Below, piece after piece: positions 1 through 8,332 of a stretch of 9,448 nucleotides of DNA; the first letter of the stretch is position 1; every line of letters begins with the position of its first letter. This stretch comes from Mariprofundus sp. (GTDB taxonomy: Bacteria; Pseudomonadota; Zetaproteobacteria; Mariprofundales; Mariprofundaceae): positions 1-9,448 of the forward strand of contig WFUI01000076.1 of the NCBI GenBank assembly GCA_015485035.1, written 5' to 3'. The translations under genes and the position numbers were made by a program. Under the pieces are notes generated by a model, which did not search any database, was not told the DNA's origin, and saw only the letters and a list, made by a program, of their open reading frames with translations.

Positions 1-1
1 G

Positions 2-58
2 GTATTTCATGGCTTTAATGTGTACCGCTTCGCTCTTGCAGGCAAGATGCCGAAGTAA
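2..58 (+). CDS. Possible C-terminal end of a plus-strand gene (partial, unidentified)
   Basis: A frame entering from the left edge stays open for 18 codons and ends at a TAA at 56-58. The residues read VFHGFNVYRFALAGKMPK, a plausible basic C-terminus. The base composition drops sharply right after the stop, as expected where a gene ends: only 11 G/C occur in 61-120. The gene would converge on crcB. Eighteen codons are too few to name a family, and the frame could be open by chance. Another frame on the same strand is also open here for a comparable length, so the call is weak. Confidence 0.3.
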   Translation, partial: VFHGFNVYRFALAGKMPK

Positions 59-158
59 ACATCAGCAGAAATAATTTAATGTAACACATTATATAATCCT
101 AATAACTATTTGTTTTAAAATATCTTTTCATAATAAATTGTCGCCATGCAATAAGCCC

Positions 159-536
159 TTATAAAATTCTGGCGAGCTGTATGCCAAGCCATGTGAGCAG
201 CAGGCAGAGCATTACCTGACCAATAATATTGCCAAAGGCCAGAGAAAAGGCACCTTCCTGTAACAACCGGACTGATTCAAGTGAATAGGTTGAAAAGGTG
301 GTAAATGCGCCGAGAAAACCAACGGTGATGGCCAGCCTTACCAGCTCGCTGGCTGTGGAACGTTCAATCAACCAGACAAAGAGAAAACCGAGCAGGAAAC
401 TGCCCAGCGCATTCACTGCAAATGTACCCCATGGGAAAGCGCCACCGGCCATTTTTTGTACCCCGGATGCAACCAGCCAGCGTAAGACAGCACCTGCCGC
501 TCCCCCGATTGCTACCGCTGCAAGTTGTCGAATCAT
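159..536 (-). CDS. crcB: Fluoride-specific ion channel CrcB/Fluc
   Basis: This is a 125-residue inner-membrane protein of the Fluc family, which forms antiparallel dimers that let fluoride leave the cytoplasm. Family hallmarks are present in order: a glycine-rich first helix with GGAAGAVLRW (residues 11-20), P-W-GTFAVNALGS (35-46) holding the conserved pore Asn42, and the broken third helix GFLGAFTTFSTYSLE (73-87). A fourth hydrophobic helix covers about 97-120. The length matches the family. Phe81 and Tyr84 fall where the two fluoride-lining phenylalanines of characterised channels lie, so the second is a tyrosine here. The start codon overlaps the rarA stop by 4 bp (ATGA), and a GAGG motif lies 8 bases before it inside rarA, which implies coupled translation. 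It is the last gene of the operon. No fluoride riboswitch was seen before it, as expected for an internal operon gene. Confidence 0.95.
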   Translation of the reverse strand: MIRQLAAVAIGGAAGAVLRWLVASGVQKMAGGAFPWGTFAVNALGSFLLGFLFVWLIERSTASELVRLAITVGFLGAFTTFSTYSLESVRLLQEGAFSLAFGNIIGQVMLCLLLTWLGIQLARIL

Positions 537-1846
537 GATGTTTTCCTCAATCTTGCCCTGCGTTCATCCAGCCAATCCATGCGTTCCTTTAGCGAGCGTT
601 CAAAACCGCGTTCATTGGGTGAATACAGTTGTGACAATGCCACGCCATCGGGAAAATGCTGCTGTTCGACAATGGCATCCTTGCTGTTATGCGCATACTG
701 ATAACCCGCACCATGACCCAACTGTTTCATCAGACTGGTTGGAGCATTACGCAGGTGCACAGGAACCTCACTTTGTTGCGTCTTCCCGGCCAGTTTGCGT
801 GCGGCTTTCTCAGCCATATATGCCGCATTGCTTTTGGGGGCCAGAGCCAGATATATGACCGCCTCAAACAAGCCCTGCTCTCCTTCCGGCGAACCGAGAA
901 TTTCATACATACGATGCGCATCCAGCACTATATTCAGTGCCTTTGGATCAGCCAGCCCGATATCTTCTGTCGCTATTCTGATCAAACGACGTGCAATATA
1001 TAACGGCTGCTCACCCGCCTCCAGCATACGCGCCAGCCAATATAATGCTGCATCGACATCTGAATCCCGAATACACTTGTGCAAAGCCGAAATCAGATCG
1101 TAATGGCTATCGCCGTCACGATCATAGCGTGCCGCCCGACGAAAACTCTGGGACAGTGCATCCCTCTTTTTCCAGCATCGTTTCGCATCAGTGTTAAATA
1201 ATGATTCCAGTGCGTTCAGACCATATCGGGCATCACCATCGGCATTGGCCGCCAGTTCTTTCAAGGCATCGGATTCAATATCAAAAGCAGGAGAAAGTTG
1301 TTGAAGATACCGGCAGGCACGCATCAGAATCGATGTGATATCCATTGTATCCAATGCCTTGAGAACGACCACACGACAACGCGATAACAACGCATTATTC
1401 AATGAAAATGAGGGGTTTTCAGTCGTTGCACCAACCAGAACGAGCGTACCATCCTCAATATACGGCAGCAAAACATCCTGTTGTGCTTTATTAAAACGGT
1501 GAATCTCATCCAGGAACAGCAGCCACGTGCGCCTTTCATCCCGGGCTTGTTTGACGATCGCCTGAATCTCCGCCTTGCCTGCTGATACAGCAGAGAGGTG
1601 AGCAAACGGCAACACAGCGGCATCGGCCATCAGTGTTGCCAGCGTGGTTTTGCCGACACCCGGTGGCCCCCAGAATATGCAGGAGCAACTGCGCCCCTCA
1701 TTGATCATGCTCGCAAACCATGAATTCGGCCGGGTTAAATCCTGTTGACCGGCAATATCCTCCAGGCTGCGCGGACGCATGCGACTGGCCAGCGGTTCAT
1801 CCACATCAGCTGCCGCTGGCTCCAGTAAAGAAACCTGTCTGCTCAC
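533..1846 (-). CDS. rarA: Replication-associated recombination protein RarA (MgsA/WRNIP1 family AAA+ ATPase)
   Basis: This is a 437-residue cytoplasmic AAA+ ATPase of the clamp-loader clade, known in the family to act at stalled replication forks with SSB and DNA ends. The N-terminal RMRPRSLEDIAGQ (22-34) is the usual box before the ATPase core. Walker A is GPPGVGKT (60-67), Walker B LLFLDE (109-114) followed by IHRFNKAQQD, sensor 1 GATTENP (139-145), and the arginine-finger SRC lies at 155-157. The C-terminal half contains the family's helical tetramerisation region, with EDIGLADP near 290. Length is normal. The start is GTG at 1846: the frame is closed upstream by a stop, and the next in-frame ATG (codon 23) lies inside the conserved box. 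The only Shine-Dalgarno-like GGAG overlaps the GTG itself, so initiation may be weak or coupled to the porin gene ending 32 bp upstream. The stop overlaps the crcB start. Confidence 0.96.
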   Translation of the reverse strand: MSRQVSLLEPAAADVDEPLASRMRPRSLEDIAGQQDLTRPNSWFASMINEGRSCSCIFWGPPGVGKTTLATLMADAAVLPFAHLSAVSAGKAEIQAIVKQARDERRTWLLFLDEIHRFNKAQQDVLLPYIEDGTLVLVGATTENPSFSLNNALLSRCRVVVLKALDTMDITSILMRACRYLQQLSPAFDIESDALKELAANADGDARYGLNALESLFNTDAKRCWKKRDALSQSFRRAARYDRDGDSHYDLISALHKCIRDSDVDAALYWLARMLEAGEQPLYIARRLIRIATEDIGLADPKALNIVLDAHRMYEILGSPEGEQGLFEAVIYLALAPKSNAAYMAEKAARKLAGKTQQSEVPVHLRNAPTSLMKQLGHGAGYQYAHNSKDAIVEQQHFPDGVALSQLYSPNERGFERSLKERMDWLDERRARLRKTS

Positions 1847-1878
1847 TCCGGTTTTATCACATCGAGGGCCTGTTCACA

Positions 1879-2994
1879 CTAATCGAATGTGTTGGAAACC
1901 GACATCATCAGGCTCTGCCTGCGATCACGATAAACACCGGCAAATGCGCCGGTAGCCGTTTTCTTGCTGTAATAAACATACTGGTAAGCAACATCCATAT
2001 GAAATCCGAACAGATCCCCGCCGGCACCAATACTGATTCTGTGACCATCCTGATCTGCAATCAAAGGACTGAAATTCTGACTGCGATTCGCAGCCTGTTC
2101 ATAGGCATAACCGACACGAAACTCGGTATTCTCACGCCAGGTCCAGCTCAGCCCGGCCATGACAGTCAGTGTATCGCGTAAATTCAATGTGTTCGGCTGT
2201 GAAATCAAACCGGCTCTGATAATATTCATATCCTTCAGGGCAGACCAGCGCGTCCATTTCACATCTGTTTCCAGACGCCAGACATCAGCAAAATCATGCG
2301 CAATACCGGCACTGACATAGTCCGGCAGTTTAAACGACAGTGTGTCACTGGCCTGGCCGGACATATTGACCTGAGCTCCCGAACGGAACATCGCACCGAC
2401 AGACCATGCAGGCATCGGCTTCCACATCAATGAAGCATGGCCGCCGAAAGAAGTAAAACTGTTCCCCTGAAAGGATTGAGTGCCCTGAGTCATGGTCGCC
2501 CGGGTAATATACCAGTCGCCACCAAGCCCTACGGCCAGATCACTGTTCACAGCATAAACAGCATCAAACGTGCTATGATCCACTGTTAACTTGGTGATAC
2601 CGCTGCCGGCAGGAAAGGCTAAGCCCCAGTCATTATTGGCAATATACAGGGGAGAAAAACCGAAACCGGCAGCCAGTCTGCTGTCCACGGGAGCCCAGCT
2701 TGCATAAATCGAACCGGTAAAAGGTTCCGTGCCGTTATTGGGGGCGTTGAACAACGGTGTTACTACGGACGAGTCGCGGTAATCAAGACGGCCGCTGGCC
2801 ATCACAGAAACACCTGATTGCCAGGCAATGCCGGCAGGGTTGTAAATCAATGCCGATGCATCACTGGCCGTTGCCACAAACGCATTGGCTACACCAGCAG
2901 CACTGGCGGACTGATTGGGCTGGTCAAAACCTCCGGCCTGTGCGACTGCGCCTGCGCTCAAAAACACAAGTAAAAATATGACAATTCGTTTCAT
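1879..2994 (-). CDS. OmpP1/FadL/TodX-family outer-membrane transport protein
   Basis: This is a 371-residue predicted outer-membrane beta-barrel, somewhat shorter than typical FadL (about 420-450). Residues 1-20 are a signal peptide (MKR, a hydrophobic core, then AVAQA with cleavage before GGFDQ). The mature N-terminus has the family pattern: Q-S-A-S-x-x-G-x-A-N-A-F, then ASDASALIYNPAG (43-55), where the NPAG box is the clearest signature. Alternating hydrophobic/aromatic strands follow to the end. The last residue is Asp after Phe370 rather than a terminal aromatic. FadL relatives move hydrophobic compounds such as long-chain fatty acids or aromatic hydrocarbons across the outer membrane; the substrate here cannot be read from sequence. 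The start is well supported by AAGGA six bases upstream. The gene sits 13 bp after lolA and 32 bp before rarA, positions that are adjacent in enteric ftsK-lolA-rarA clusters, so it looks like an operon insertion. Confidence 0.85.
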   Translation of the reverse strand: MKRIVIFLLVFLSAGAVAQAGGFDQPNQSASAAGVANAFVATASDASALIYNPAGIAWQSGVSVMASGRLDYRDSSVVTPLFNAPNNGTEPFTGSIYASWAPVDSRLAAGFGFSPLYIANNDWGLAFPAGSGITKLTVDHSTFDAVYAVNSDLAVGLGGDWYITRATMTQGTQSFQGNSFTSFGGHASLMWKPMPAWSVGAMFRSGAQVNMSGQASDTLSFKLPDYVSAGIAHDFADVWRLETDVKWTRWSALKDMNIIRAGLISQPNTLNLRDTLTVMAGLSWTWRENTEFRVGYAYEQAANRSQNFSPLIADQDGHRISIGAGGDLFGFHMDVAYQYVYYSKKTATGAFAGVYRDRRQSLMMSVSNTFD

Positions 2995-3007
2995 AGGGTA
3001 TCCTTAT

Positions 3008-3676
3008 TCACTGAGCGGCCGAACGCATATCCAGCACATCCACATCAGCAGGTGGCGTAAAACTAAATAGTTTTTCCGCAGGTGCAACGTAAGAGCATTC
3101 GGACAGGTACATCTGATTGCGATTTCCCAGCATATCCTGACGCTCGATATAAATCAGATCACCATGTTTTGAGAAACCCAGCCACACCCTGGGTGACTCT
3201 TCAATCGATACCTGAAAGCGGCTGATATCCAGTGTTTTATCATACCCCTGCTTCAGCATCCTGATTTCTGATGGTTTGATTTGTCCGTTCAGCAGACGCA
3301 TAACAGCCGGATCGACAGATTCCAGATTACTCAAACGCTCCGCCTGCATCAAATCGGGCTCATAATGCCAGATGGTCTGACCATCGCCGATATAGAGCTG
3401 CTCATAGGGTTTCTGATACTGCCAGCGGAATCGTTTCGGCTTTAATATCGCCAGCGTACCCGAATAGTGTTCATCACCACCGTCGCTGAATACCATCAAC
3501 TGATCAAAACGACAGGAAAAACCCTTCAGTTTCGATAAGCGCCTGATACTGTTATCAAAAAATGTACTTTGGGTGTGGAGCCCATCGGCCTGTCGATCCT
3601 GCTTGAGTGTTGTCGCCGTGGCAGAAGCTGTAAACAAACCCATGGCAACCGATAAAACAAACATGCGCAATATCAT
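3008..3676 (-). CDS. lolA: Outer-membrane lipoprotein carrier protein LolA
   Basis: This is a 222-residue periplasmic chaperone predicted to accept lipoproteins from the LolCDE transporter and pass them to the outer membrane. A signal peptide covers about residues 1-22 (MILRMFVLSVAMGLF, then ASATA). The fold markers follow: FSCRFDQ (53-59), the conserved segment before the first strand pair; YSGTLAILKPKRFRW (71-85), the typical G-x-L-x-x-x-K-P-x-x-F-R-W motif; then Q-LYIGDGQTIWHYEPDL (93-109); and FSFTPPADVDVLD (204-216) near the C-terminus. Length is normal. Two cysteines (55 and 194) remain in the mature part and could form a disulfide. The start overlaps the ftsK stop by 4 bp (ATGA), with GGGGTGA upstream as ribosome site. 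Gene order ftsK then lolA is a long-conserved pair in proteobacteria and strengthens the call. Confidence 0.92.
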   Translation of the reverse strand: MILRMFVLSVAMGLFTASATATTLKQDRQADGLHTQSTFFDNSIRRLSKLKGFSCRFDQLMVFSDGGDEHYSGTLAILKPKRFRWQYQKPYEQLYIGDGQTIWHYEPDLMQAERLSNLESVDPAVMRLLNGQIKPSEIRMLKQGYDKTLDISRFQVSIEESPRVWLGFSKHGDLIYIERQDMLGNRNQMYLSECSYVAPAEKLFSFTPPADVDVLDMRSAAQ

Positions 3677-5874
3677 TCGATCACCCCGCCGCCAGCCTGT
3701 TCTGAACGTGCCATCACCTTGCGAATACCACCTGAACCGGGCGCACTCACCAGACCTTCACGTTCCATTTGTTCAACCAGACGGCTGGCGCGGTTATAAC
3801 CGATACGCAGATAGCGCTGCACCATCGAGACAGAGCATTGCCCTTTTTCGATAATCAGAGCCGCTGCCTCATCATATTTTTCGTCATGCTCATCACCACC
3901 CGGCCCTGAACCTGCAGCGGCATCTGCGGCAGACGGGGCTTCAAACACCTCTTCACGATAATCCGGTTCACCCTGGCTCTTGAGATGTTCCACCAGATCA
4001 ACCACCTCGGCATCGGACACAAAGGCGCAATGCACCCGCTTCAACTCACGGCCACCACTGAGAAACAGGCTGTCGCCCATGCCCAGCAACTGCTCGGCAC
4101 CCATCTGATCGAGAATCGTGCGCGAATCGATTTTGGACGATACCTGAAAAGACAACCGGCTCGGCAGGTTCGCCTTGATCAAACCGGTAATGACATCGAC
4201 ACTGGGGCGCTGGGTAGCCAGAATCAGATGCAATCCGGCCGCCCTCGCCTTCTGGGCAATTCTGCAAATAGCCTGCTCCACCTCTTTACCGGCCACCATC
4301 ATCAGATCAGCCAGCTCATCAATAACAATCACAATCTGCGGCAGGCGCTCGGCACCCTCCTGCTTTTCAGCCGCCTTGTTATAACCTTCGAGATTACGCA
4401 CTCTGGCTTCGCTCATCAGCTGATAGCGGCGCTCCATCTCATAAACCGCCCAGTTCAGAGCCTTCGCCGCCTTGTGCGGATTGGTCACCACCGGCACCAG
4501 CAGATGAGGAATATCGTCATACATCGACAATTCCAGCATCTTCGGATCAACCAGAATCAGTCGCAAATCCTGCGGCGACCTGGTCATCAGAATCGAGCAG
4601 ATCATGGTGTTCACAGCAACCGATTTACCGGAGCCTGTCGTACCTGCCACCAGTAAATGCGGCATCTTGGCCAGATCGGTCACCACCGGCTGACCGGAAA
4701 TATCCACACCAAGCGCCAGCGGCAGGCTCAGACGCTTGTTGGAAAACTCCCTGCTCGACAGCACCTGATGCAAGACCACCATTTCACGCGATTCGTTGGG
4801 AATTTCAATGCCAATCACATTCTTGCCCGGAATATTGCCGGCGACACGCACGCTGATAGCCGACATGGAACGCGCCAGATCATCCTGCAAGGCAACAATA
4901 CGGTTTATTTTGGTACCGGGTGCCGGTTCCAGTTCAAACTGGGTCACCACCGGGCCCGGTTGCACTGCAACAACCTGCCCTTCGACCCGGTAATCCAGCA
5001 GTTTTTTCTCCAGCATACGGGCTATAGCCTGCAGTGCAGCGGGATCATGCTCGCGTTGTCTTCCTTCGCCGCGACTGAATATATTCAGCGATGGCAGTTT
5101 GAATCCTGAGGAGGATTGCTCCTTGAACGCAAGTTCTGTCTGCTGCTCCTGTTTGGCCCGGCGCGAAACGGTTACCTTGGCCGGACTGGCAACCTCCGCT
5201 TCCGATTCAGCAATATGCGTTGGCCTCTTCTTGCGAATCTTTTTGCGGGTTTCACGCGCTTCGATACGCTCTTTGCGATCCGATGCTTTTGAAAAAACAT
5301 TCCTGACAACGCCGCCAAGCCATGCCGTTGCCAGCTTCAATCCGCCATAACATTGCCGCAGCAATTTCAACAGCGACCAGTGTGAAGCCGCCACCAGAGC
5401 ACTCAGCCCCAGTGTTAGCAGCAATATATCGCGGCCAATATCACCCAGAGGCAGAGAAAGCGCCTGAGCCAGCATTGCACCCAGAGCACCACCTGTGCCG
5501 GCCGGCAAATCCAGTACATCCAGCATGGAGCCTGAAGGCATGTGAGCCTGAAGAATAGCGGCCATAGCCAATACCACCGGCAACCAGAACAATGATGTCC
5601 AGCTACCCAGATATGGAGATTTACCCCATGCGATGCGCACAGCCAGTGCACTTATCAGCACAATCCACAACCACCCGGCATAGCCGAACAACTGATAGAA
5701 AAAATCAGCCGCATAGGCACCGGCAATACCGGCCAGATTCGTGGCCGCCGTCCCGGTTTCATTATTCAGAGACGGATCGGCAGGCGTAAAACTGAACATC
5801 GCCAGCATGAGCATCAGTGACACGCCGCCAACCAATAACGCCAGCGCCTCACGGGCAAGCATACGAACTTCCAT
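3673..5874 (-). CDS. ftsK: DNA translocase FtsK
   Basis: This is a 733-residue septal motor that pumps chromosomal DNA toward the dif site during division and activates XerCD. The N-terminus has about four membrane helices (roughly 11-28, 65-82, 94-110 and 147-164). A charged, Lys/Arg-rich linker (about 195-275) is far shorter than the E. coli linker. Next come the alpha/beta motor domains, with Walker A GTTGSGKS at 411-418, LVDPKMLELSMYDDIPHLL (441-459) and Walker B IVIVIDE at 514-520, followed by ATQRPSVDVITGLIKANLPSR (553-573). The C-terminal winged-helix gamma domain spans about 664-722 (YDEAAALI, IGYNRASRLVEQME), the part that reads the orienting KOPS sequences. All the expected domains are present. 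AAGAGG lies five bases before the ATG. The gene follows rnj by 12 bp and overlaps lolA by 4 bp. An in-frame ATG four codons downstream is a less likely alternative start. Confidence 0.97.
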   Translation of the reverse strand: MEVRMLAREALALLVGGVSLMLMLAMFSFTPADPSLNNETGTAATNLAGIAGAYAADFFYQLFGYAGWLWIVLISALAVRIAWGKSPYLGSWTSLFWLPVVLAMAAILQAHMPSGSMLDVLDLPAGTGGALGAMLAQALSLPLGDIGRDILLLTLGLSALVAASHWSLLKLLRQCYGGLKLATAWLGGVVRNVFSKASDRKERIEARETRKKIRKKRPTHIAESEAEVASPAKVTVSRRAKQEQQTELAFKEQSSSGFKLPSLNIFSRGEGRQREHDPAALQAIARMLEKKLLDYRVEGQVVAVQPGPVVTQFELEPAPGTKINRIVALQDDLARSMSAISVRVAGNIPGKNVIGIEIPNESREMVVLHQVLSSREFSNKRLSLPLALGVDISGQPVVTDLAKMPHLLVAGTTGSGKSVAVNTMICSILMTRSPQDLRLILVDPKMLELSMYDDIPHLLVPVVTNPHKAAKALNWAVYEMERRYQLMSEARVRNLEGYNKAAEKQEGAERLPQIVIVIDELADLMMVAGKEVEQAICRIAQKARAAGLHLILATQRPSVDVITGLIKANLPSRLSFQVSSKIDSRTILDQMGAEQLLGMGDSLFLSGGRELKRVHCAFVSDAEVVDLVEHLKSQGEPDYREEVFEAPSAADAAAGSGPGGDEHDEKYDEAAALIIEKGQCSVSMVQRYLRIGYNRASRLVEQMEREGLVSAPGSGGIRKVMARSEQAGGGVIE

Positions 5875-5886
5875 CAGAACCTCTTT

Positions 5887-7545
5887 TTAAACCGCCACCA
5901 CAACAGGCAGCACCATGGGACGTCGACCAATATGTTTGCGACACCAGCGACGCAGAAACAGACGAACCTCTTCCCGGGTTGCATCCAGATCGGCCAGCAA
6001 TTCCAGATCCATATTTTCAAGGAATTGCTGTAGCGCAGCAGCAGCTCTGGCCAACACCTCGTCACTGGCAGACTCATGCAATACACCGCGCGCCACCAGT
6101 TCCGGCGCATTGAGAAGTGTGCCCTCATGCTGACTTACCAGCACCGTGGCGGAAATCATGCCGTCTTCGGCCAATGCCCTGCGATCACGCAGTACAATAC
6201 CATCGATTTCATCACGAACATCGCCATCGACAAAGACCGCACCGGAATGAAACTCCGGCCCGGCCTGAATGGTGTTATGATCCACTTCCACGCAGTGGCC
6301 ATTTTCTGCAATAATCGTCTTCTCAAAAGGAATACCGGACGCTATGGCCAGATCGCGATGTTCAATCAGATTTCTGTACTCTCCGTGTACCGGGTAGAAG
6401 AATTTCGGACGGGTCAGCTGCATCATCATTTTCAACTCATGCGCCTGGGCATGACCGGATACATGCAATGGTGCCTGACGGGCGTGCATCACACGTGCGC
6501 CGCGGCGATAAATATGATTATACAGGCCGGCGATAATGCGTTCGTTGCCCGGAATATTACTGGATGAAAAGATCACCAGATCCCCTTCCCCGATTGTAAC
6601 ACCCTTGAACCGCCCCTGCGCCAGACGAGCCAGCGCCGCCCGTGATTCACCCTGAGAACCGGTGGCAATAATCAGCAGCTCATGGTCGGGAACATGTCCG
6701 CACTGTTTGATATCGACCATGGTGCCGGCCGGCACATTCAGCCGGTTCAATGTGTGAGTGATATCCATATTGCGTTCCAGGCTGCGTCCGGCCACCGCCA
6801 CCTTGCGTCCACAGGCCACCGCTGCATCCACAATCTGCTGGATGCGGAACATGTTGGAAGCAAATGTGGTCACCACCACCTTGCCCTTACACTGGCTCAC
6901 GGCCTGCTTCAGAGCCGGCCCCACAACACGCTCGGACGGGCCACTGCCGGGGCGCGTGGCATTGGTGGAATCCGAAGCCAGCAAAAGCACGCCTTCATCA
7001 CCCAGTTGTGAGAAACGGTGGATAGCTGTTGTTCTGCCATCAATCGGAGCCGGATCAAGCTTGAAATCCCCGGTATGAATAATCACACCGAGCACGGTAT
7101 GAATCGCAATCGACACGGCATCCATAATCGAATGTGTCACCGGCACACCTTCTACCTTGAACGGCCCCACCTTCACACTGTCGCCATTCTCGGGCAAGGC
7201 CCTCAAATCACCCTTGTAGCCGCGTTCAGTCAACTTGTTGCGAACCAGCGCCAGCGTCACTTCCGTGCCATACACCGGCAATTTCAGTTTCGGCAACAGA
7301 TGCGGCAATCCGCCGATATGATCTTCATGGCCATGGGTCAGTAACAGGGCATGGATATTCAGCCCCAGTTCATCCAGAGCCGAGATATCCGGCACCACCA
7401 CATCCACACCATGCTGGCCCGGTTCAGGAAATCCCATGCCGCAATCGACAATGACCGCATCATCATCAAGCGCATACACCATCATGTTTTTACCGAATTC
7501 GCCAACGCCCCCAAACGGGAAACAGCGAAGTACTGGTTCACTCAT
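5887..7545 (-). CDS. rnj: Ribonuclease J (beta-CASP metallo-beta-lactamase RNase)
   Basis: This is a 552-residue zinc-dependent exo/endoribonuclease involved in mRNA decay and RNA maturation. The metallo-beta-lactamase core shows the metal-binding motif LTHGHEDHIGG (69-79; His71, His73, Asp75, His76), His138 in PVTHS and Asp160 in HTGDFK. The beta-CASP insert follows, with ASDSTNA (190-196), TFASN (227-231) and GRSLERNMD (253-261). HVSGHA (361-366) and YPVHGEYR (384-391, His387) complete the active site and are typical of RNase J rather than of CPSF-type relatives. The C-terminal domain ends in a basic HIGRRPMVLP stretch. The length matches a single RNase J. GAGGAG five bases before the ATG makes the start secure. 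The gene is the first of the closely packed series running to crcB and lies 140 bp after pyrE. RNase J is absent from E. coli and its close relatives, which helps narrow the host. Confidence 0.96.
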   Translation of the reverse strand: MSEPVLRCFPFGGVGEFGKNMMVYALDDDAVIVDCGMGFPEPGQHGVDVVVPDISALDELGLNIHALLLTHGHEDHIGGLPHLLPKLKLPVYGTEVTLALVRNKLTERGYKGDLRALPENGDSVKVGPFKVEGVPVTHSIMDAVSIAIHTVLGVIIHTGDFKLDPAPIDGRTTAIHRFSQLGDEGVLLLASDSTNATRPGSGPSERVVGPALKQAVSQCKGKVVVTTFASNMFRIQQIVDAAVACGRKVAVAGRSLERNMDITHTLNRLNVPAGTMVDIKQCGHVPDHELLIIATGSQGESRAALARLAQGRFKGVTIGEGDLVIFSSSNIPGNERIIAGLYNHIYRRGARVMHARQAPLHVSGHAQAHELKMMMQLTRPKFFYPVHGEYRNLIEHRDLAIASGIPFEKTIIAENGHCVEVDHNTIQAGPEFHSGAVFVDGDVRDEIDGIVLRDRRALAEDGMISATVLVSQHEGTLLNAPELVARGVLHESASDEVLARAAAALQQFLENMDLELLADLDATREEVRLFLRRWCRKHIGRRPMVLPVVVAV

Positions 7546-7646
7546 CCAAACTCCTCATTATTCAAACTGAAACGCTATGGAGCGCATATTTGCCACTCCG
7601 TGGTCTCTGTCACAATACAATCATTAATACCAAAGCAGCTGTGCCC

Positions 7647-7663
7647 GCCATTCACCTGATGGC
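7647..7663. repeat. Small hairpin in the rnj-pyrE gap
   Basis: GCCAT and ATGGC form a perfect 5-bp stem around a 7-base loop in the 140-bp space between the pyrE stop and the rnj start. No long T-run follows on the minus strand, so this is not a convincing terminator. It could be a weak attenuator, an RNA-processing site, or chance. The rest of the gap (7546-7685) holds the rnj ribosome site and no clear promoter. Confidence 0.3.
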
Positions 7664-7685
7664 TCGCTTTTAGCAACGTGCCTTG

Positions 7686-8270
7686 TTATGCCGCGCCACG
7701 GCTGCCGGGCTTGACCGCAGGCAACAGGCCTTCGCGGCAAATCGGGCAATCATCGGCAGCGTAGGTCTCCACATTCAACTCGATCGCCGTGGCATACGGC
7801 ACATCGAAACGATCCATCTCGCCAGGAGCCCGATCCACTACGGCCAGCACCTGCACCGGATTGCCGCCATGCTGGCGCACCACAGCCATACATTCGCACA
7901 CCGAGCCTCCGGTCGTAATCACATCTTCCACCACCAGAATTCTGCTTCCGTCGGGAATCGAAAAACCGCGCCGCAACTGCATTTCGCCCTCTTTCCGTTC
8001 GGTAAACATAAACGGTTTTTTCATCAGCCTGGCTACTTCCTGACCAATGACCAAACCACCAATAGCCGGCGCAACCACCAGATCAATTTGACCGGCATCA
8101 TCCACTTTGCCAATCAATTCCTGAGCCAATTTCGTTGCATGGTCAATATTCATCAGCACCAGCGCCGATTGCAAATAGCGGGCCGAATGGCGACCACTGG
8201 AAAGAATGAAATGTCCGTTCAACAAGGCCCCTGCATCTTCATACATCGCCAGTATTTCATGTTCGTTCAT
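7686..8270 (-). CDS. pyrE: Orotate phosphoribosyltransferase
   Basis: This 194-residue cytoplasmic enzyme joins orotate to PRPP to make orotidine 5'-monophosphate, the fifth step of de novo pyrimidine synthesis. The PRPP-binding signature VVEDVITTGGS is at 113-123. Other family marks are FILSSGRHSARY (21-32), the orotate/PRPP contact VVAPAIGGLVIGQEVA (65-80) and FTERKEGEMQLRRGF (89-103), which covers the flexible catalytic loop. The C-terminal DDCPICREG with KPGSR (173-191) is characteristic of the short Thermus/Bacteroidetes/delta-like PyrE type and differs from the roughly 213-residue E. coli enzyme; the paired cysteines (175 and 178) are part of this type. AAAGGATC before the ATG is the ribosome site. 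The gene is the first of the minus-strand series and faces a long leader without a confident gene. Whether it shares a transcript with rnj across the 140-bp gap is open. Confidence 0.96.
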   Translation of the reverse strand: MNEHEILAMYEDAGALLNGHFILSSGRHSARYLQSALVLMNIDHATKLAQELIGKVDDAGQIDLVVAPAIGGLVIGQEVARLMKKPFMFTERKEGEMQLRRGFSIPDGSRILVVEDVITTGGSVCECMAVVRQHGGNPVQVLAVVDRAPGEMDRFDVPYATAIELNVETYAADDCPICREGLLPAVKPGSRGAA

Positions 8271-8332
8271 GCTTGATCCTTTTTATCGGCAGTCGGTCAG
8301 CGTCCATGCTACCCGCCGGGGAATTTTGCGGC

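Noticed and set aside
92..97. Perfect TATAAT in the AT-rich gap near the left edge
   Set aside because: There is no -35 at a usable distance, and only antisense to crcB lies downstream. Such matches are expected in sequence this AT-rich.
298..858. Long plus-strand open frame over crcB and rarA
   Set aside because: It is antisense to two well-supported genes, has no family features, and its composition follows from the real frames on the minus strand.
3985..5109. Plus-strand open frames (223 and 150 codons) over ftsK
   Set aside because: They are His/Gln-rich shadow translations of the conserved FtsK motor domain with no ribosome site or motif of their own.
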